DNA of 29,212 nt from Eubacterium sp. UBA3782 (GCA_002368795.1 DFFG01000086.1:1-29212); one strand, 5' to 3'. Shown: positions 1-8,873, numbered from the stretch's first letter. Numbers and translations are program-made. Notes: generated by a model not told the origin, from the letters alone.

Positions 1-908
1 ACCGGATTGACCGGGATCAGGTTCACATGACAGTTCAGACCCTTCAGCAGCAGGGCCAGTGCAGCAGCGTCTTTTGCGGAATCGTTCTGCCCCTTTGCCA
101 GGGCATACTCAAAGGTGAGCCGCCGGCCGGTCCGGTCAAAATAGTACCGGCAGGCATCCATGATCTCCGCGATGGAATACCGGTTTGCCACCGGCATCAG
201 CTTTTTCCTTTTTTCATCATCCGGTGCGTGCAGGGAGATGGCCAGCGTGATGGACAGGTCCTCTTCTGCCAGTTTCCGGATGCCGGGAACGATGCCGCAG
301 GTGGATACCGTGATGTTCCTCTGGCTGATATGGAGTCCCTTTTCATGGCTGACCAGACGGATAAAGCGGACGAGCTGGTCGTAGTTTTCCATCGGCTCTC
401 CGCTGCCCATCACCACGATATTGGATACCCGCTCGCCGGTGATCTTCTGTATGCCGTAGACCTGCCCGAGCATCTCGGATGCGGTCAGTGACCGCACAAG
501 GCCTCCGATGGTCGAGGCGCAGAACCGGCAGCCCATCCGGCAGCCGACCTGCGACGAGATGCATACCGAGTTTCCGTGGTGGTATTTCATCCATACGCTC
601 TCGATCACATTGCCGTCATGCAGGGCAAACAGATATTTTCTGGTACCGTCGATCTGGGATACCTGCTCCCGGACCATGCGAAGTGTCCCGATGGGGTATT
701 CGCTTTTCAGCCTTTCCCGCAGCTTTGCGGGAAGGTTTGTCATCTCGTCGTAATCATCCGCCAGCTTTTCGTGAAGCCAGGAAAAGAGCTGGCCTGCACG
801 GAAGGCTTTTTCTCCCATTGCGCCAAAGAGAGCGGAAAGCTCCTCCGGCAGCATGGATCTGGGATCGTTTCCCTCGGCAGCATGGCTGCTGTCAGTATGT
901 ATACTCAT
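1..908 (-). CDS. rlmN: Dual-specificity 23S rRNA/tRNA adenine-C2 methyltransferase RlmN (3' end cut by window)
   Basis: Radical-SAM enzyme that methylates C2 of an adenine in 23S rRNA (A2503 in E. coli) and of A37 in some tRNAs, affecting ribosome fidelity. Reading the minus strand from the ATG at 908 gives about 302 residues of a usual ~350. The radical-SAM cluster CxxxCxxC is at C123, C127 and C130 (CRMGCRFC), and the N-terminal catalytic cysteine is C116 in VCISSQVGC, seven residues upstream as in the E. coli enzyme. The RlmN-typical stretch MGSGEPMENYD follows. The second catalytic Cys, expected near the C-terminus, lies beyond the window edge. Its ATG overlaps the rsmB TGA (ATGA), so the two genes are probably translationally coupled. 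This gene is not represented by a complete ORF because it runs off the left end. Confidence 0.96.
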   Translation of the reverse strand, partial: MSIHTDSSHAAEGNDPRSMLPEELSALFGAMGEKAFRAGQLFSWLHEKLADDYDEMTNLPAKLRERLKSEYPIGTLRMVREQVSQIDGTRKYLFALHDGNVIESVWMKYHHGNSVCISSQVGCRMGCRFCASTIGGLVRSLTASEMLGQVYGIQKITGERVSNIVVMGSGEPMENYDQLVRFIRLVSHEKGLHISQRNITVSTCGIVPGIRKLAEEDLSITLAISLHAPDDEKRKKLMPVANRYSIAEIMDACRYYFDRTGRRLTFEYALAKGQNDSAKDAAALALLLKGLNCHVNLIPVNP

Positions 909-2305
909 ATATCTTCCTTTTTTCTCTGAAAAAGTGCGATGAAAAATCCGTCACATGCACAGACTCCGGGAAGGAGCTGTGCGTAGCCAAGCGGCGCTGA
1001 TGCCGCGATGGACGGCAGGGCAAGAAGCTCTGCCGGAAGCCGGTCTGTCAGGCTTACCGGCTCAAAAGCAGGGAATTTCTCCAGCAGGTACCGGACATTG
1101 TCCTGGTTCTCGGCAGTTCCAAAGGTACAGGTGGAATACAGCATCCTTCCGCCGGGCTTTACATAGCGAACGGCATTTTCCAGGATCTCCCGCTGCAGCT
1201 CTGCTAATGCCGCCTGTTTTTCAGGACTGGCATTGTACTTGATGTCCGGCTTTTTCCCGATCACGCCATAGCCTGTGCAGGGAAGATCCGCAATGACCAG
1301 GTCTGCTTTTCCCTCCCATTCGGGATCATAGATGAGGGCGTCCGCCTCCTCTGTCTGGATGCTTTCGGCTCCCAGACGGCGGATGTTTTCCCGGATCCGC
1401 TCTGTCCGGATCTCCGTCAGATCTCTGGCGGTTATGCTGCCCTCTCCCTCCATCAGGTCATAAGCCAGGAGGCTCTTGCCTCCCGGGGCCGCACACAGAT
1501 CAAGCACCGTCTCATTTGCACAGGGCCTTGCGGCGCGGACAGCCAGATTGGAGCTTACATCCTGGACCGTCATCTCTCCGCTCTGGAAGGCAGGGATCTG
1601 TCCGATGTCGCCGGCTCCCTTCAGATACCAGCAGTCCGGCGCGTAGGGTGCTTTTGTCATCGTGCAGCCGGTCAGCTCCTCGAGCTGCGCCTCTCTTTTT
1701 TCTTCCGGTGTATTCTCTATTTTCTCCAGCAGACCGCCGCGAAGCCGCACGGTCACCGGACGTTCATCCAGAAAGGAACGGCAGATCGCTTCCGTCTGCT
1801 CCAGACCAAATTCCCGTATCCAGCTCTCCGCCAGAAACTCCGGGATGGAGTAACGGATGTGGATATAGACTTTGCCATCCGACCGGTCCGGATACCGGAT
1901 CTGATCCCTGCCTCTGGAGATGCTGCGGAGCACGCCGTTGACAAAGCCCTTCAGGCCGTGAAAGCCCTTGCCCGCAGTCAGGCGGACCGCCTCGTTTACA
2001 GCGGCCGAATCGGGCACGCTGTCCATAAACAGGATCTGGTAGACCGAAAGCCGGAGGATCTCCAGGATCTGCGGCTTCATCTTTCCTGTTCTTGTCCGGG
2101 AAAACTGGTCGATGCAGTAATCGAGCAGGATCTGGTTTTCCAGCGTCCCCTCCACCAGCCGGACCAGAAATGCCCGGTCCCTTGCCGGCAGATACCGGTG
2201 GGCATCACAGACCTCCCGAAGGAACAAATGGCTCTGCCTGTGTTCCTTGCGGATCACAAGCAGAGTCTCCAGTGCAAGTTCTCTTAAATTTACGGGTTTA
2301 GCCAC
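905..2305 (-). CDS. rsmB: 16S rRNA (cytosine-967-C5) methyltransferase RsmB
   Basis: SAM-dependent m5C methyltransferase acting on 16S rRNA in the cytoplasm. The N-terminal ~140 residues resemble the NusB-like RNA-binding domain. The SAM-binding motif DLCAAPGGKS starts at D269, motif IV has ADLPCTG with C343, and the catalytic nucleophile is C393 in YSTCTF (numbering from the GTG). I prefer the GTG at 2305 because GGGGAGG sits 8 bases upstream of it. An upstream in-frame ATG at 2332 would add nine residues (475 aa total) but lies deeper in the preceding gene and lacks as good a site. With the GTG start it overlaps the stop of the zinc peptidase by 8 bases, and its own TGA overlaps the rlmN ATG. 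It belongs to the priA–def–fmt translation/ribosome-maturation operon. Confidence 0.95.
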   Translation of the reverse strand: MAKPVNLRELALETLLVIRKEHRQSHLFLREVCDAHRYLPARDRAFLVRLVEGTLENQILLDYCIDQFSRTRTGKMKPQILEILRLSVYQILFMDSVPDSAAVNEAVRLTAGKGFHGLKGFVNGVLRSISRGRDQIRYPDRSDGKVYIHIRYSIPEFLAESWIREFGLEQTEAICRSFLDERPVTVRLRGGLLEKIENTPEEKREAQLEELTGCTMTKAPYAPDCWYLKGAGDIGQIPAFQSGEMTVQDVSSNLAVRAARPCANETVLDLCAAPGGKSLLAYDLMEGEGSITARDLTEIRTERIRENIRRLGAESIQTEEADALIYDPEWEGKADLVIADLPCTGYGVIGKKPDIKYNASPEKQAALAELQREILENAVRYVKPGGRMLYSTCTFGTAENQDNVRYLLEKFPAFEPVSLTDRLPAELLALPSIAASAPLGYAQLLPGVCACDGFFIALFQRKKEDI

Positions 2306-3020
2306 GTCTCTTTCCTCCCCGGCCATTTGCAAGTGCCAGCAGACGAAGCAGGTAAAGCACGGAGGTCAGAACGGCAGCAACATAGGTAAGTGCTGCGGCA
2401 GTCAGTACCTTCCGGACACCCTTCATCTCCCCGGACGCCATCAGACCGGTCATCTCCAGCTTGTTCATAGCCCGGCTGGACGCATTGAACTCAACAGGCA
2501 GCGTAACGATCTGGAACAGAAGCGCTGCACAGAACAGCAGGATGCCTGCCCTCAGCAAAATGCCGGAGGACATAAACAATCCCAGCATGAACAGGATCCA
2601 GGAAAAACGGGAACCAAAGTTGGCCACCGGCACCAGGGCTGTCCGCAGTGTCAGCGGCGCGTAGCCCTTGGCATCCTGGATCGCATGGCCGCACTCATGG
2701 GCCGCAACGCCCAGTGCCGCGAGCGATGTGCTGCTGTAGGTCGACTGGGAAAGATTGACGGTCTTTGTCCTTGGATCATAGTGATCTGTCAGGCTTCCGC
2801 TGACCGGCTGCACGGCAACGCTGTAAAGGCCCTCACTCATGAGGATCCTCTGGGCTGCCTCAGCTCCCGTCATGCCGCACATGCTCCGCACCTTGCTGTA
2901 CTTCGCAAAGGTGGACTGCATGCCGGCCTGCACGGCCATGGAAATAATAAATGCAATAATGATCAGAATATAGGTCCAGTCGACCCCGTATCCGTAGGAT
3001 GGATAATAGCCAAAACTCAT
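2298..3020 (-). CDS. YugP-like neutral zinc metallopeptidase (membrane)
   Basis: About 240 residues with a membrane segment near the N-terminus (WTYILIIIAFIISMAVQ) and two or three more in the C-terminal half. The zinc site HECGH starts at H108, which with the surrounding layout matches the YugP-type Zn_peptidase_2 family (PF04298). The substrate is unknown to me. The ATG at 3020 is chosen because GAGGTG lies six bases upstream; the ATG at 3026 abuts that site, and the GTG at 3029 is part of it. A peptidase of this family between fmt and rsmB is, from memory, a common Clostridia arrangement, so it is likely a resident operon member rather than an insertion. The C-terminus ends in a basic tail (GRGGKRRG) that overlaps the rsmB start. 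Confidence 0.88.
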   Translation of the reverse strand: MSFGYYPSYGYGVDWTYILIIIAFIISMAVQAGMQSTFAKYSKVRSMCGMTGAEAAQRILMSEGLYSVAVQPVSGSLTDHYDPRTKTVNLSQSTYSSTSLAALGVAAHECGHAIQDAKGYAPLTLRTALVPVANFGSRFSWILFMLGLFMSSGILLRAGILLFCAALLFQIVTLPVEFNASSRAMNKLEMTGLMASGEMKGVRKVLTAAALTYVAAVLTSVLYLLRLLALANGRGGKRRG

Positions 3021-3202
3021 TTTCATCACCTCATACTTCTATGTGAGAAAAGCGGAAGGCGTACGTGGATGTCCGCGGTATCCGCCATGTCTGTCATCAT
3101 CTTACCGGATAATTGTGTTGAAACTGTGTACCTTGTATATCTATTATGCCGGCGGCGTTTCATCGCAGTCAGCTGCTTTGCAGCCAAAAAAAGCGCCCAC
3201 AT

Positions 3203-3346
3203 GCCGGCAGGTGCTTCCGGGCCAGGCATCGTTCCCGCGCCGGCAGGTGCTGCTCAGCCAAGCACTGTTCCCGCGCCGGCAGGTGTTTCTGGGCCAGGCA
3301 CCATTTTCTCTCTGCCAGGTGCTGCTCAGCCGAGCACAGTTCCCTC
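3203..3346. repeat. Four tandem 36-bp units overlapping the 3' end of fmt
   Basis: Four head-to-tail 36-bp units occupy 3203–3238, 3239–3274, 3275–3310 and 3311–3346. Three begin gccggcaggtg on the plus strand; the fourth begins tctgccaggtg. Units alternate in pairs: 1 and 3 share ccgggccaggc-like cores, while 2 and 4 share tgctcagcc-agcac. The unit is a multiple of three and stays in the fmt reading frame, coding on the minus strand for 12-residue motifs such as AGTMPGPEAPAG. Units 2 and 4 carry an in-frame TGA where the others encode Pro-Glu, and the TGA of unit 4 is the fmt stop. The rest of the fmt–peptidase gap (3021–3202) shows no convincing gene; a run of seven T on the minus strand at about 3186–3192 follows the repeat. 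Confidence 0.85.
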
Positions 3347-4276
3347 GCTGACTGCTTTGCCCCTGAGGAAGTCCGCTGCGGGCATCCGCTTTTTGCCCTC
3401 CAGCTGCAGCTCTGTGATCTCCAGAAGCCCTTCGCCCGTGCGGACGATGAGCCTGCCGTTCTCCGAGGAAGCCACCGTTCCTGGCTGCCCGCTGCTGCAC
3501 CGGCTTTCCTCATCTGCCGTGCAGACTCTGCTCTTCCATATCCGGAGCATTTTTCCATCCAGATAGGTATAGGCGCCCGGCCAGGGGTTTACGCCCCGGA
3601 CGAGGCATTCGATCGCAGCTGCTTTTTTTGTCCAGTCGATCCTGCCGTCTGCCTTGGTGAGCATTCTGGCGTAGTGCGTCGGACTCTCCGCCGACTGCAC
3701 AGCCGGGTGCAGCCCGCCCTTTTCAAGATCCTCCAGGGTGCGGACAAGGAGCTCTGCCCCGGCCTTTGCCAGCCGGTCAAACAGGCTTCCTCCGGTCTCG
3801 TCGGATGCAAGCGGCAGCACGGCCTTCGCCAGCATATCGCCGGTATCCAGGCCCTCATCCATCTGCATGATGGTGACGCCGCTCTCCTTCTCTCCGTCGA
3901 TGACCGCCCACTGGATCGGTGCGGCTCCCCGGTATTTGGGAAGCAGCGAGGCATGGACATTCAGGCATCCATACCGCGGAAAATGCAGGATCTCTGCCGG
4001 TATGATCTGTCCATAGGCGGCTACCACACCGACATCCGGCTGCAGGCGCTCCAGAAGTGCCATCACCTCCGGATTGTTCCGGATGCGCGATGGCTGATAA
4101 ACATCAAGGCCATGGGCGAGGGCTGCTGCCTTTACTGCAGTCGGCTTCAGCTCCATTTTTCTGCCCTGGGGCCTGTCCTGCTGGGTAATGACGCCGACAA
4201 CGTCGTGTCCGGCCTCCAGCAGGGCCTCGAGTGTCCCGACGGCAAAGTCGGGGGTTCCCATAAACAGTACCTTCAT
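3326..4276 (-). CDS. fmt: Methionyl-tRNA formyltransferase
   Basis: Transfers a formyl group from 10-formyl-tetrahydrofolate to Met-tRNAfMet so that translation can initiate with formyl-Met. The 316 residues fit the family's usual ~315. Catalytic residues N106, H108 and D144 fall at the same numbers as in E. coli (LNVHASLLPKYRGAAPIQWA and EGLDTGDML), followed by a C-terminal OB-like tRNA-binding domain. The ATG at 4276 gives the canonical start MKVLFMGTPDF and has GAGGAG eight bases upstream. An ATG at 4282 would overlap the def stop (TAATG) but sits too close to that site. It is directly downstream of def, whose product removes the formyl group again. The last seven codons are part of a 36-bp tandem repeat that continues past the stop. 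Confidence 0.96.
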   Translation of the reverse strand: MKVLFMGTPDFAVGTLEALLEAGHDVVGVITQQDRPQGRKMELKPTAVKAAALAHGLDVYQPSRIRNNPEVMALLERLQPDVGVVAAYGQIIPAEILHFPRYGCLNVHASLLPKYRGAAPIQWAVIDGEKESGVTIMQMDEGLDTGDMLAKAVLPLASDETGGSLFDRLAKAGAELLVRTLEDLEKGGLHPAVQSAESPTHYARMLTKADGRIDWTKKAAAIECLVRGVNPWPGAYTYLDGKMLRIWKSRVCTADEESRCSSGQPGTVASSENGRLIVRTGEGLLEITELQLEGKKRMPAADFLRGKAVSEGTVLG

Positions 4277-4281
4277 CGGCA

Positions 4282-4782
4282 TTACTCCTCGGTTTCTTCC
4301 TCTTCCTCGATCTCCTCGTAGGGCTGTACATCCCGAAGGGGACCTTCGACCTTTGATACATAAAGCACGCCGTCCAGATGATCAAACTCATGGCAGCAGG
4401 CTCTAGCCAGAAGGCCTTCCGCCTCCAGCTCAAAGGGCTTCATGTTGATGTCATAAGCCCTGACCTTCACACGCTCCGGGCGGGTGACGGTGCCGGTCTT
4501 GCCGGGCACGGACAGGCAGCCCTCATCGCCGGTCTGCTCTCCGGACATCTCGATGATCTCCGGGTTCACGAAGCAGTAGGGATGCTCTCCATCCACATCG
4601 ATGACGGCGATCCTGCGCAGGACGCCCACCTGGGGTGCGGCAAGTCCGACGCCATAAGCGTCATACATTGTTTCAAACATATCCTCCACCAGAATCTTCA
4701 GGCGCAGGGTCATCTTGTCTACCGGTCTGCATTTTTTTGCGAGTACCGGATCACCTTCCGTTCTGATCTGTCGAAGTGCCAT
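4282..4782 (-). CDS. def: Peptide deformylase
   Basis: Metallo-hydrolase that removes the N-formyl group from nascent proteins at the ribosome. 166 residues with all three family motifs: GVGLAAPQVG, EGCLSVPG (metal ligand C89) and HEFDH (H131, E132, H135). The deformylase core is followed by a very acidic C-terminal tail (EEIEEEEETEE) after the usual end of the fold. AGGAGAG lies about eight bases upstream of the ATG. Its stop is five bases before the preferred fmt start, so def and fmt form the formylation/deformylation pair. A 293-base gap containing a dyad-rich block separates it from priA upstream, so def may have its own promoter; I could not identify a good one. Confidence 0.96.
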   Translation of the reverse strand: MALRQIRTEGDPVLAKKCRPVDKMTLRLKILVEDMFETMYDAYGVGLAAPQVGVLRRIAVIDVDGEHPYCFVNPEIIEMSGEQTGDEGCLSVPGKTGTVTRPERVKVRAYDINMKPFELEAEGLLARACCHEFDHLDGVLYVSKVEGPLRDVQPYEEIEEEEETEE

Positions 4783-4813
4783 TTCTTTTCTCTCCTATAT
4801 TTTATGATTAACT

Positions 4814-5000
4814 CGCCAAAAGCACCGGGAATGATTTAAACGGATTGCTCCGCACTCCGTGCTCCCACAATCCGTCCCAGCATTCGGACTTTCGTGGTGT
4901 TTAAACACCACTTCGTCCTCATGTTGGGGCACGCCATAAAGTCTTTCTCCCACGGCCATGCAAGCATGGCGTGGGTTCGGACTTTTGGCGTTTAAATCAT
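4814..5000. repeat. Dyad-rich intergenic block between priA and def
   Basis: This non-coding block is dense in inverted repeats. A perfect 12-bp pair frames most of it: atgatttaaacg at 4831–4842 and cgtttaaatcat at 4989–5000. A second outer pair is cgccaaaag at 4814–4822 with cttttggcg at 4983–4991, which overlaps the first pair on the right side and so could be an alternative pairing. Inside are a perfect 18-bp palindrome gtggtgtttaaacaccac (4894–4911), a 7-bp stem cggattg/caatccg (4841–4874) and a stem built on catgc-aag-catggcgtg (about 4950–4975), plus a direct repeat of ttcggacttt. It may be a small mobile or repetitive element, a structured RNA, or a terminator/processing region. No open frame in it looks coding. 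Confidence 0.7.
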
Positions 5001-5075
5001 TTTATATTTCAATGCTCTATGGGAGGCAGCACGGATGCCGCAGGCATTTATGTGCGCTCTCCTCTGTTCTTCTTC

Positions 5076-7310
5076 CTACGCGTTCAGGTCGTACTGAAAG
5101 AACATCCGGTTGAATCCGGAATTGATCTCAATGTATTTTTCCGCCAGACGCCTTGCGGCGATCAGGCTCTGCCGGTCGGTATCCTTGATGTAGAGGACCT
5201 GCCGGTAGACATCCTGGATCTTTTTCACTGTCTCCGGCGCCGGCCCGATGATCACGGCCGTGCTGCTTTTTCTCCCTTCCAGGAAGGACTGCAGGGCATG
5301 CATGGCCAGATCCAGCTTCTGCTCGTCCGGCCCCTGCCCGTGAATGGCCAGAAGGTCCGCGGCCGGCGGATAATCCAGCATCTCCCTCGCGGCGATCTCC
5401 TCTTCGCAAAAGGCTTCATAATCCTGCGCTGCTGCCGCCCGGATGCTGTAGTGCTCCGGATGGTAGGTCTGGATGACCGCTTCTCCAGGCTCCTGTCCTC
5501 TGCCGGACCGGCCGATGGCCTGCACCAGAAGCTGGAATGTCCGCTCCGCTGCCCGGTAGTCGCTGGCAAACAGCGACTGGTCCGCTGCCAGGATGCCGGT
5601 CAGGGTGACGTGCGGAAAATCATGTCCTTTTACGATCATCTGGGTGCCGACAAGGATGTCAGCCTCCCCCGCCGCAAAGCTCTTCAGGATGCGGCTGTGG
5701 TCATTTTTTCCTTTTGTGGTATCGGCGTCCATCCGAAGGACACGGGCGCCGGGATAGAGCCGCGCGAGCTCCTCCTCCACCTTTTCCGTGCCTGCAAAAA
5801 AGCCGCCGATATACGGCGATCCGCATTCCGGGCAGCGCTTCATCTGCCGGATCTCGGTGCCGCAGTAATGACAGATCATTCGTCCGTTGGCATGCAGGGT
5901 CATCGAAACATCACAGTGAGGACATTTGACCACATATCCGCAGGATCTGCAGGAAATAAAGCCGTTGTAGCCTCTCCGGTTCAGGAAAAGGATCGTCTGC
6001 TCGCCTTTCGCAAGACGCGCCGCGATCCGATCCTGCAGCGCTCTGCCAAGGATCGACCGGTTGCCGCTTTTGAGCTCCTCCCGCATGTCGGTGATCAGCA
6101 CACTGGGAAGGGCGGCGTGGCCTGCCCGGTTTTTCAGGGTGAACAGGGCATATTCCTCGCGGCTGCACCGGTACCAGGTATCCAGGGAAGGTGTTGCCGA
6201 GCCAAATACCACATGGATCTTCTCCATCCGGCCTCTGGCCAGGGCAGCCTCTCTGGCATCGTAGCGCGGCGCGCTCTCGCTGCGGTATGCCTGCTCCTGT
6301 TCTTCATCGATAATGATCAGTCCTGGATCCGGGAAAGGGGTAAACAGGGCCGATCTGGGACCGATCACGATCCGCACCTCACCGGTGCGCATGCGCTCGT
6401 ATTGATCCGAACGCTCCCCCTTGCTCATGCGTGAATTGAGAACGGTGACCGTATCTCCAAAACGCTTTCGGAAGCGCTGCACCGTCTGCCAGGAAAGCGC
6501 GATCTCCGGAATGAGGATGATCGCCTGTCTGCCCTCCTTCAGGATCCTATCTGCCAGCTCCAGGTAGATCAGCGTCTTACCGCTGCCGGTCACGCCCCGG
6601 ATCACACAGGGACGGTCTTCCTCCTCCCACTCCCGCATGATCCCGAACAGGACATCCTCCTGCTCCACGGAAAGCGCCGGTGCCTCCTCCATAGGAGCTT
6701 CTCCCTGCAGGTCCTCCGGCATCCGCCAGTCGGAGATCTTCTCTCTGGAGATGATCCCCTGCGCCTCCAGTTTTTTCAGCCCGTCGCCGGAAATGCCGGT
6801 TTCCCGGACCACTTCTGCCCGGTCTGCCGATGGGTGCTCCAAAAGATACCCGATCAGCCGTTCTCTGGCACGATAGTGCTTTCTCTGGTATTCCTCCAGA
6901 AGCTGGCCGGCCATCTCCTGGTCCACGGCCAGTGCGATCCGCTCCCGGGAGACGGGCCGTTCTTTATCCCGCACCGGAAGAACCGTCTTCAGCGCATTGT
7001 TCAGGCTTGAACCATAGGTCGACTTCATCCAAAGCGCCAGCCGGATCAGCCTTGCCTCCGCGGTTACCCGGTCAGGCAGCACATCCAGGATATCCTTGAT
7101 CTTTTCCGGCTCGATCTTTGGCTTTGTTCCGACAGACAGCACATACCCGGAAACCTCTCTCTTACCATTTCCGAAGGGAATACGCACCGCGCATCCCGCC
7201 TGCACATCTGCCCAGAGCCTCTCCGGGATCCGGTACTGAAAGGTCCGGTCCATGCTTGCCTGGGTGATATCCACGATAATATCTGCGTATCTGTCTTCCA
7301 TACACTCCAT
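5076..7310 (-). CDS. priA: Primosomal replication restart helicase PriA
   Basis: 3'-to-5' DNA helicase that recognises abandoned replication forks and reloads the replisome. 744 residues, normal for the family. An N-terminal DNA-binding domain (ADIIVDITQASMDRTFQYRIPERL) is followed by Walker A GVTGSGKT at 239–246 and the Walker B box DEEQ at D335. The PriA-specific zinc-binding insert carries CRSCG, CPHC, CHYCG and CPECG, and the C-terminal helicase part includes GRSGRG. Two starts are possible, ATG 7310 and ATG 7301; neither has a clean ribosome binding site, and GGAG lies only three bases before the second. The gene follows murE by nine bases and is surely co-transcribed with it. Confidence 0.96.
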   Translation of the reverse strand: MECMEDRYADIIVDITQASMDRTFQYRIPERLWADVQAGCAVRIPFGNGKREVSGYVLSVGTKPKIEPEKIKDILDVLPDRVTAEARLIRLALWMKSTYGSSLNNALKTVLPVRDKERPVSRERIALAVDQEMAGQLLEEYQRKHYRARERLIGYLLEHPSADRAEVVRETGISGDGLKKLEAQGIISREKISDWRMPEDLQGEAPMEEAPALSVEQEDVLFGIMREWEEEDRPCVIRGVTGSGKTLIYLELADRILKEGRQAIILIPEIALSWQTVQRFRKRFGDTVTVLNSRMSKGERSDQYERMRTGEVRIVIGPRSALFTPFPDPGLIIIDEEQEQAYRSESAPRYDAREAALARGRMEKIHVVFGSATPSLDTWYRCSREEYALFTLKNRAGHAALPSVLITDMREELKSGNRSILGRALQDRIAARLAKGEQTILFLNRRGYNGFISCRSCGYVVKCPHCDVSMTLHANGRMICHYCGTEIRQMKRCPECGSPYIGGFFAGTEKVEEELARLYPGARVLRMDADTTKGKNDHSRILKSFAAGEADILVGTQMIVKGHDFPHVTLTGILAADQSLFASDYRAAERTFQLLVQAIGRSGRGQEPGEAVIQTYHPEHYSIRAAAAQDYEAFCEEEIAAREMLDYPPAADLLAIHGQGPDEQKLDLAMHALQSFLEGRKSSTAVIIGPAPETVKKIQDVYRQVLYIKDTDRQSLIAARRLAEKYIEINSGFNRMFFQYDLNA

Positions 7311-7319
7311 CTGCCGGCG

Positions 7320-8807
7320 TTACGCCTCTTCGCTCTTCTTCCTGTCCTCCTCCAGGATCTCCTGGATCAGGACCCGCTCATCCATGGGATATTTCTTTCC
7401 CTTGATGATCTGATAATCCTCGTGTCCCTTGCCGGCCAGAACGATGATGTCTCCGGGCTCGCCGTGGTGGATCGCCCAGGCGATTGCTTCCTTGCGGTCG
7501 ATGATCATGATGTACTGTCCGTCGGTCCGCTCGATGCCGGTAACGATATCATCAATGATCGCCTGCGGCTCCTCGAACCTGGGATTGTCCGATGTGATGA
7601 TCGTAAGGTCGGCCATTCTTCCGGAGACCTCACCCATCTCAAACCGGCGGGACCGGTCCCGGTTTCCGCCGCAGCCAAACAGGCAGACGATCCGGGAAGG
7701 ATGATACTCCCGCAGCGTGGACAGCAGGCTGGAGAGGGCCATGGCATTGTGCGCATAGTCGATCATCAGGGTAAATTTGTCGGAGACCTTTACCATCTCC
7801 ACACGGCCCTTGACCTTTGCATGGGTCAGAGCTTCCATGATCTCGCTTTCTGTGACGCCAAAATGATGGCATACCGCCACAGCGGCGAGAGAATTGTATA
7901 CGGAGAACTTGCCCGGGATATCGATCTCCACCGGGATATTTACAATGCCCTCCGCCAGGTAGCGGATCCCAAGGTAGCCGGGCTTGCTGAGCATCATGGC
8001 GTTTGCTGCCCGCAGTGTCGCTGCGGATGAGAAGCCGTAGGTCTCCAGGATCTCACAGGTATGTCCTTCCACGATCTGCTCATACCGGTGATCATCCCGG
8101 TTTACGATCCCGATGCGGCACTGCCTAAGCAGGCGCTTTTTGCATTCCAGATATTCCTCAAAGCTGGAATGCTCGTTCGGTCCGATATGGTCAGTCCCGA
8201 TATTTGTGAAAATACCGAAATCAAAGGTGATCCCTGCGACCCGGTCCATCATCAGCGCCTGGGAGGATACCTCCATAACGACCGAGTCACAGCCGGCCTC
8301 GACCATCTCGGCAAAATAAGCATAGACCAGATAGGATTCCGGCGTCGTATTCTCGGACGGGATATGCCGTTTTCCGGTGATGACCTCGATCGTACCGATG
8401 AGGCCTGTCCTGTACCCGGCTGCCTCCAGGATCGACTGGATCATATAGGAGGTCGTGGTCTTTCCCTTGGTTCCTGTGATCCCTATGGTCTTCAGTTTGC
8501 GCTCGGGATGGTCAAACCAGTTGCCCGAGATTAGGGCCAGGGCGTACCGGGAATTTTTTACACGGACGACCGTCACACTGTCCGGAACATCCACCGGATC
8601 CTGCACAACTATCGCAGCCGCTTTCTTTTCCGCCACCTGGGCGGCAAACTGATGACCGTCGACAACCGCTCCCTTCATGCATACGAAAAGCGAGCCCTCT
8701 TCTGCCTTTCTGGAATCGTAGACGACGCTGGTGATCACCGGATCCTCAGTTCCCTGAAGGATCTCATATTCCAGCCCCTGCAGAAGGCACTTCAGATTTT
8801 TTTCCAT
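7320..8807 (-). CDS. murE: UDP-MurNAc-L-Ala-D-Glu:meso-diaminopimelate ligase MurE
   Basis: ATP-dependent cytoplasmic ligase adding the third amino acid to the peptidoglycan stem peptide. 495 residues with the Mur ligase layout: N-terminal UDP-binding domain, ATP-binding GITGTKGKT at 109–117, and a C-terminal domain with DNPR at 407–410. DNPR is the motif of meso-diaminopimelate enzymes, so this organism probably has DAP-type peptidoglycan. The ATG at 8807 is preferred because GAGGG lies eight bases upstream; the longer frame from 8834 adds MCKTVREQN with no site. It is the first gene seen in the murE–priA operon and lies just after the terminator that closes the cdaA–cdaR operon. I could not pick out its promoter with confidence. 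Confidence 0.95.
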   Translation of the reverse strand: MEKNLKCLLQGLEYEILQGTEDPVITSVVYDSRKAEEGSLFVCMKGAVVDGHQFAAQVAEKKAAAIVVQDPVDVPDSVTVVRVKNSRYALALISGNWFDHPERKLKTIGITGTKGKTTTSYMIQSILEAAGYRTGLIGTIEVITGKRHIPSENTTPESYLVYAYFAEMVEAGCDSVVMEVSSQALMMDRVAGITFDFGIFTNIGTDHIGPNEHSSFEEYLECKKRLLRQCRIGIVNRDDHRYEQIVEGHTCEILETYGFSSAATLRAANAMMLSKPGYLGIRYLAEGIVNIPVEIDIPGKFSVYNSLAAVAVCHHFGVTESEIMEALTHAKVKGRVEMVKVSDKFTLMIDYAHNAMALSSLLSTLREYHPSRIVCLFGCGGNRDRSRRFEMGEVSGRMADLTIITSDNPRFEEPQAIIDDIVTGIERTDGQYIMIIDRKEAIAWAIHHGEPGDIIVLAGKGHEDYQIIKGKKYPMDERVLIQEILEEDRKKSEEA

Positions 8808-8873
8808 GTTCTGTTCCCTCACAGTCTTACACATGCACGCCTGAAGTATTGACGAGCATGGTCGTATTTCCGA

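Noticed and set aside
3026..3229. 67-codon minus-strand frame after the 36-bp repeat
   Set aside because: Starts within the repeat, no ribosome binding site, and ends in non-conserved sequence; more likely decayed spacer.
2247..3566. 439-codon open frame on the plus strand across rsmB, the zinc peptidase and fmt
   Set aside because: It crosses three well-supported minus-strand genes and encodes no recognisable domain; it is a shadow of their codon bias.
4971..6434. 487-codon plus-strand frame antisense to priA
   Set aside because: Antisense to a conserved helicase, with no similarity to a known fold and no ribosome binding site.
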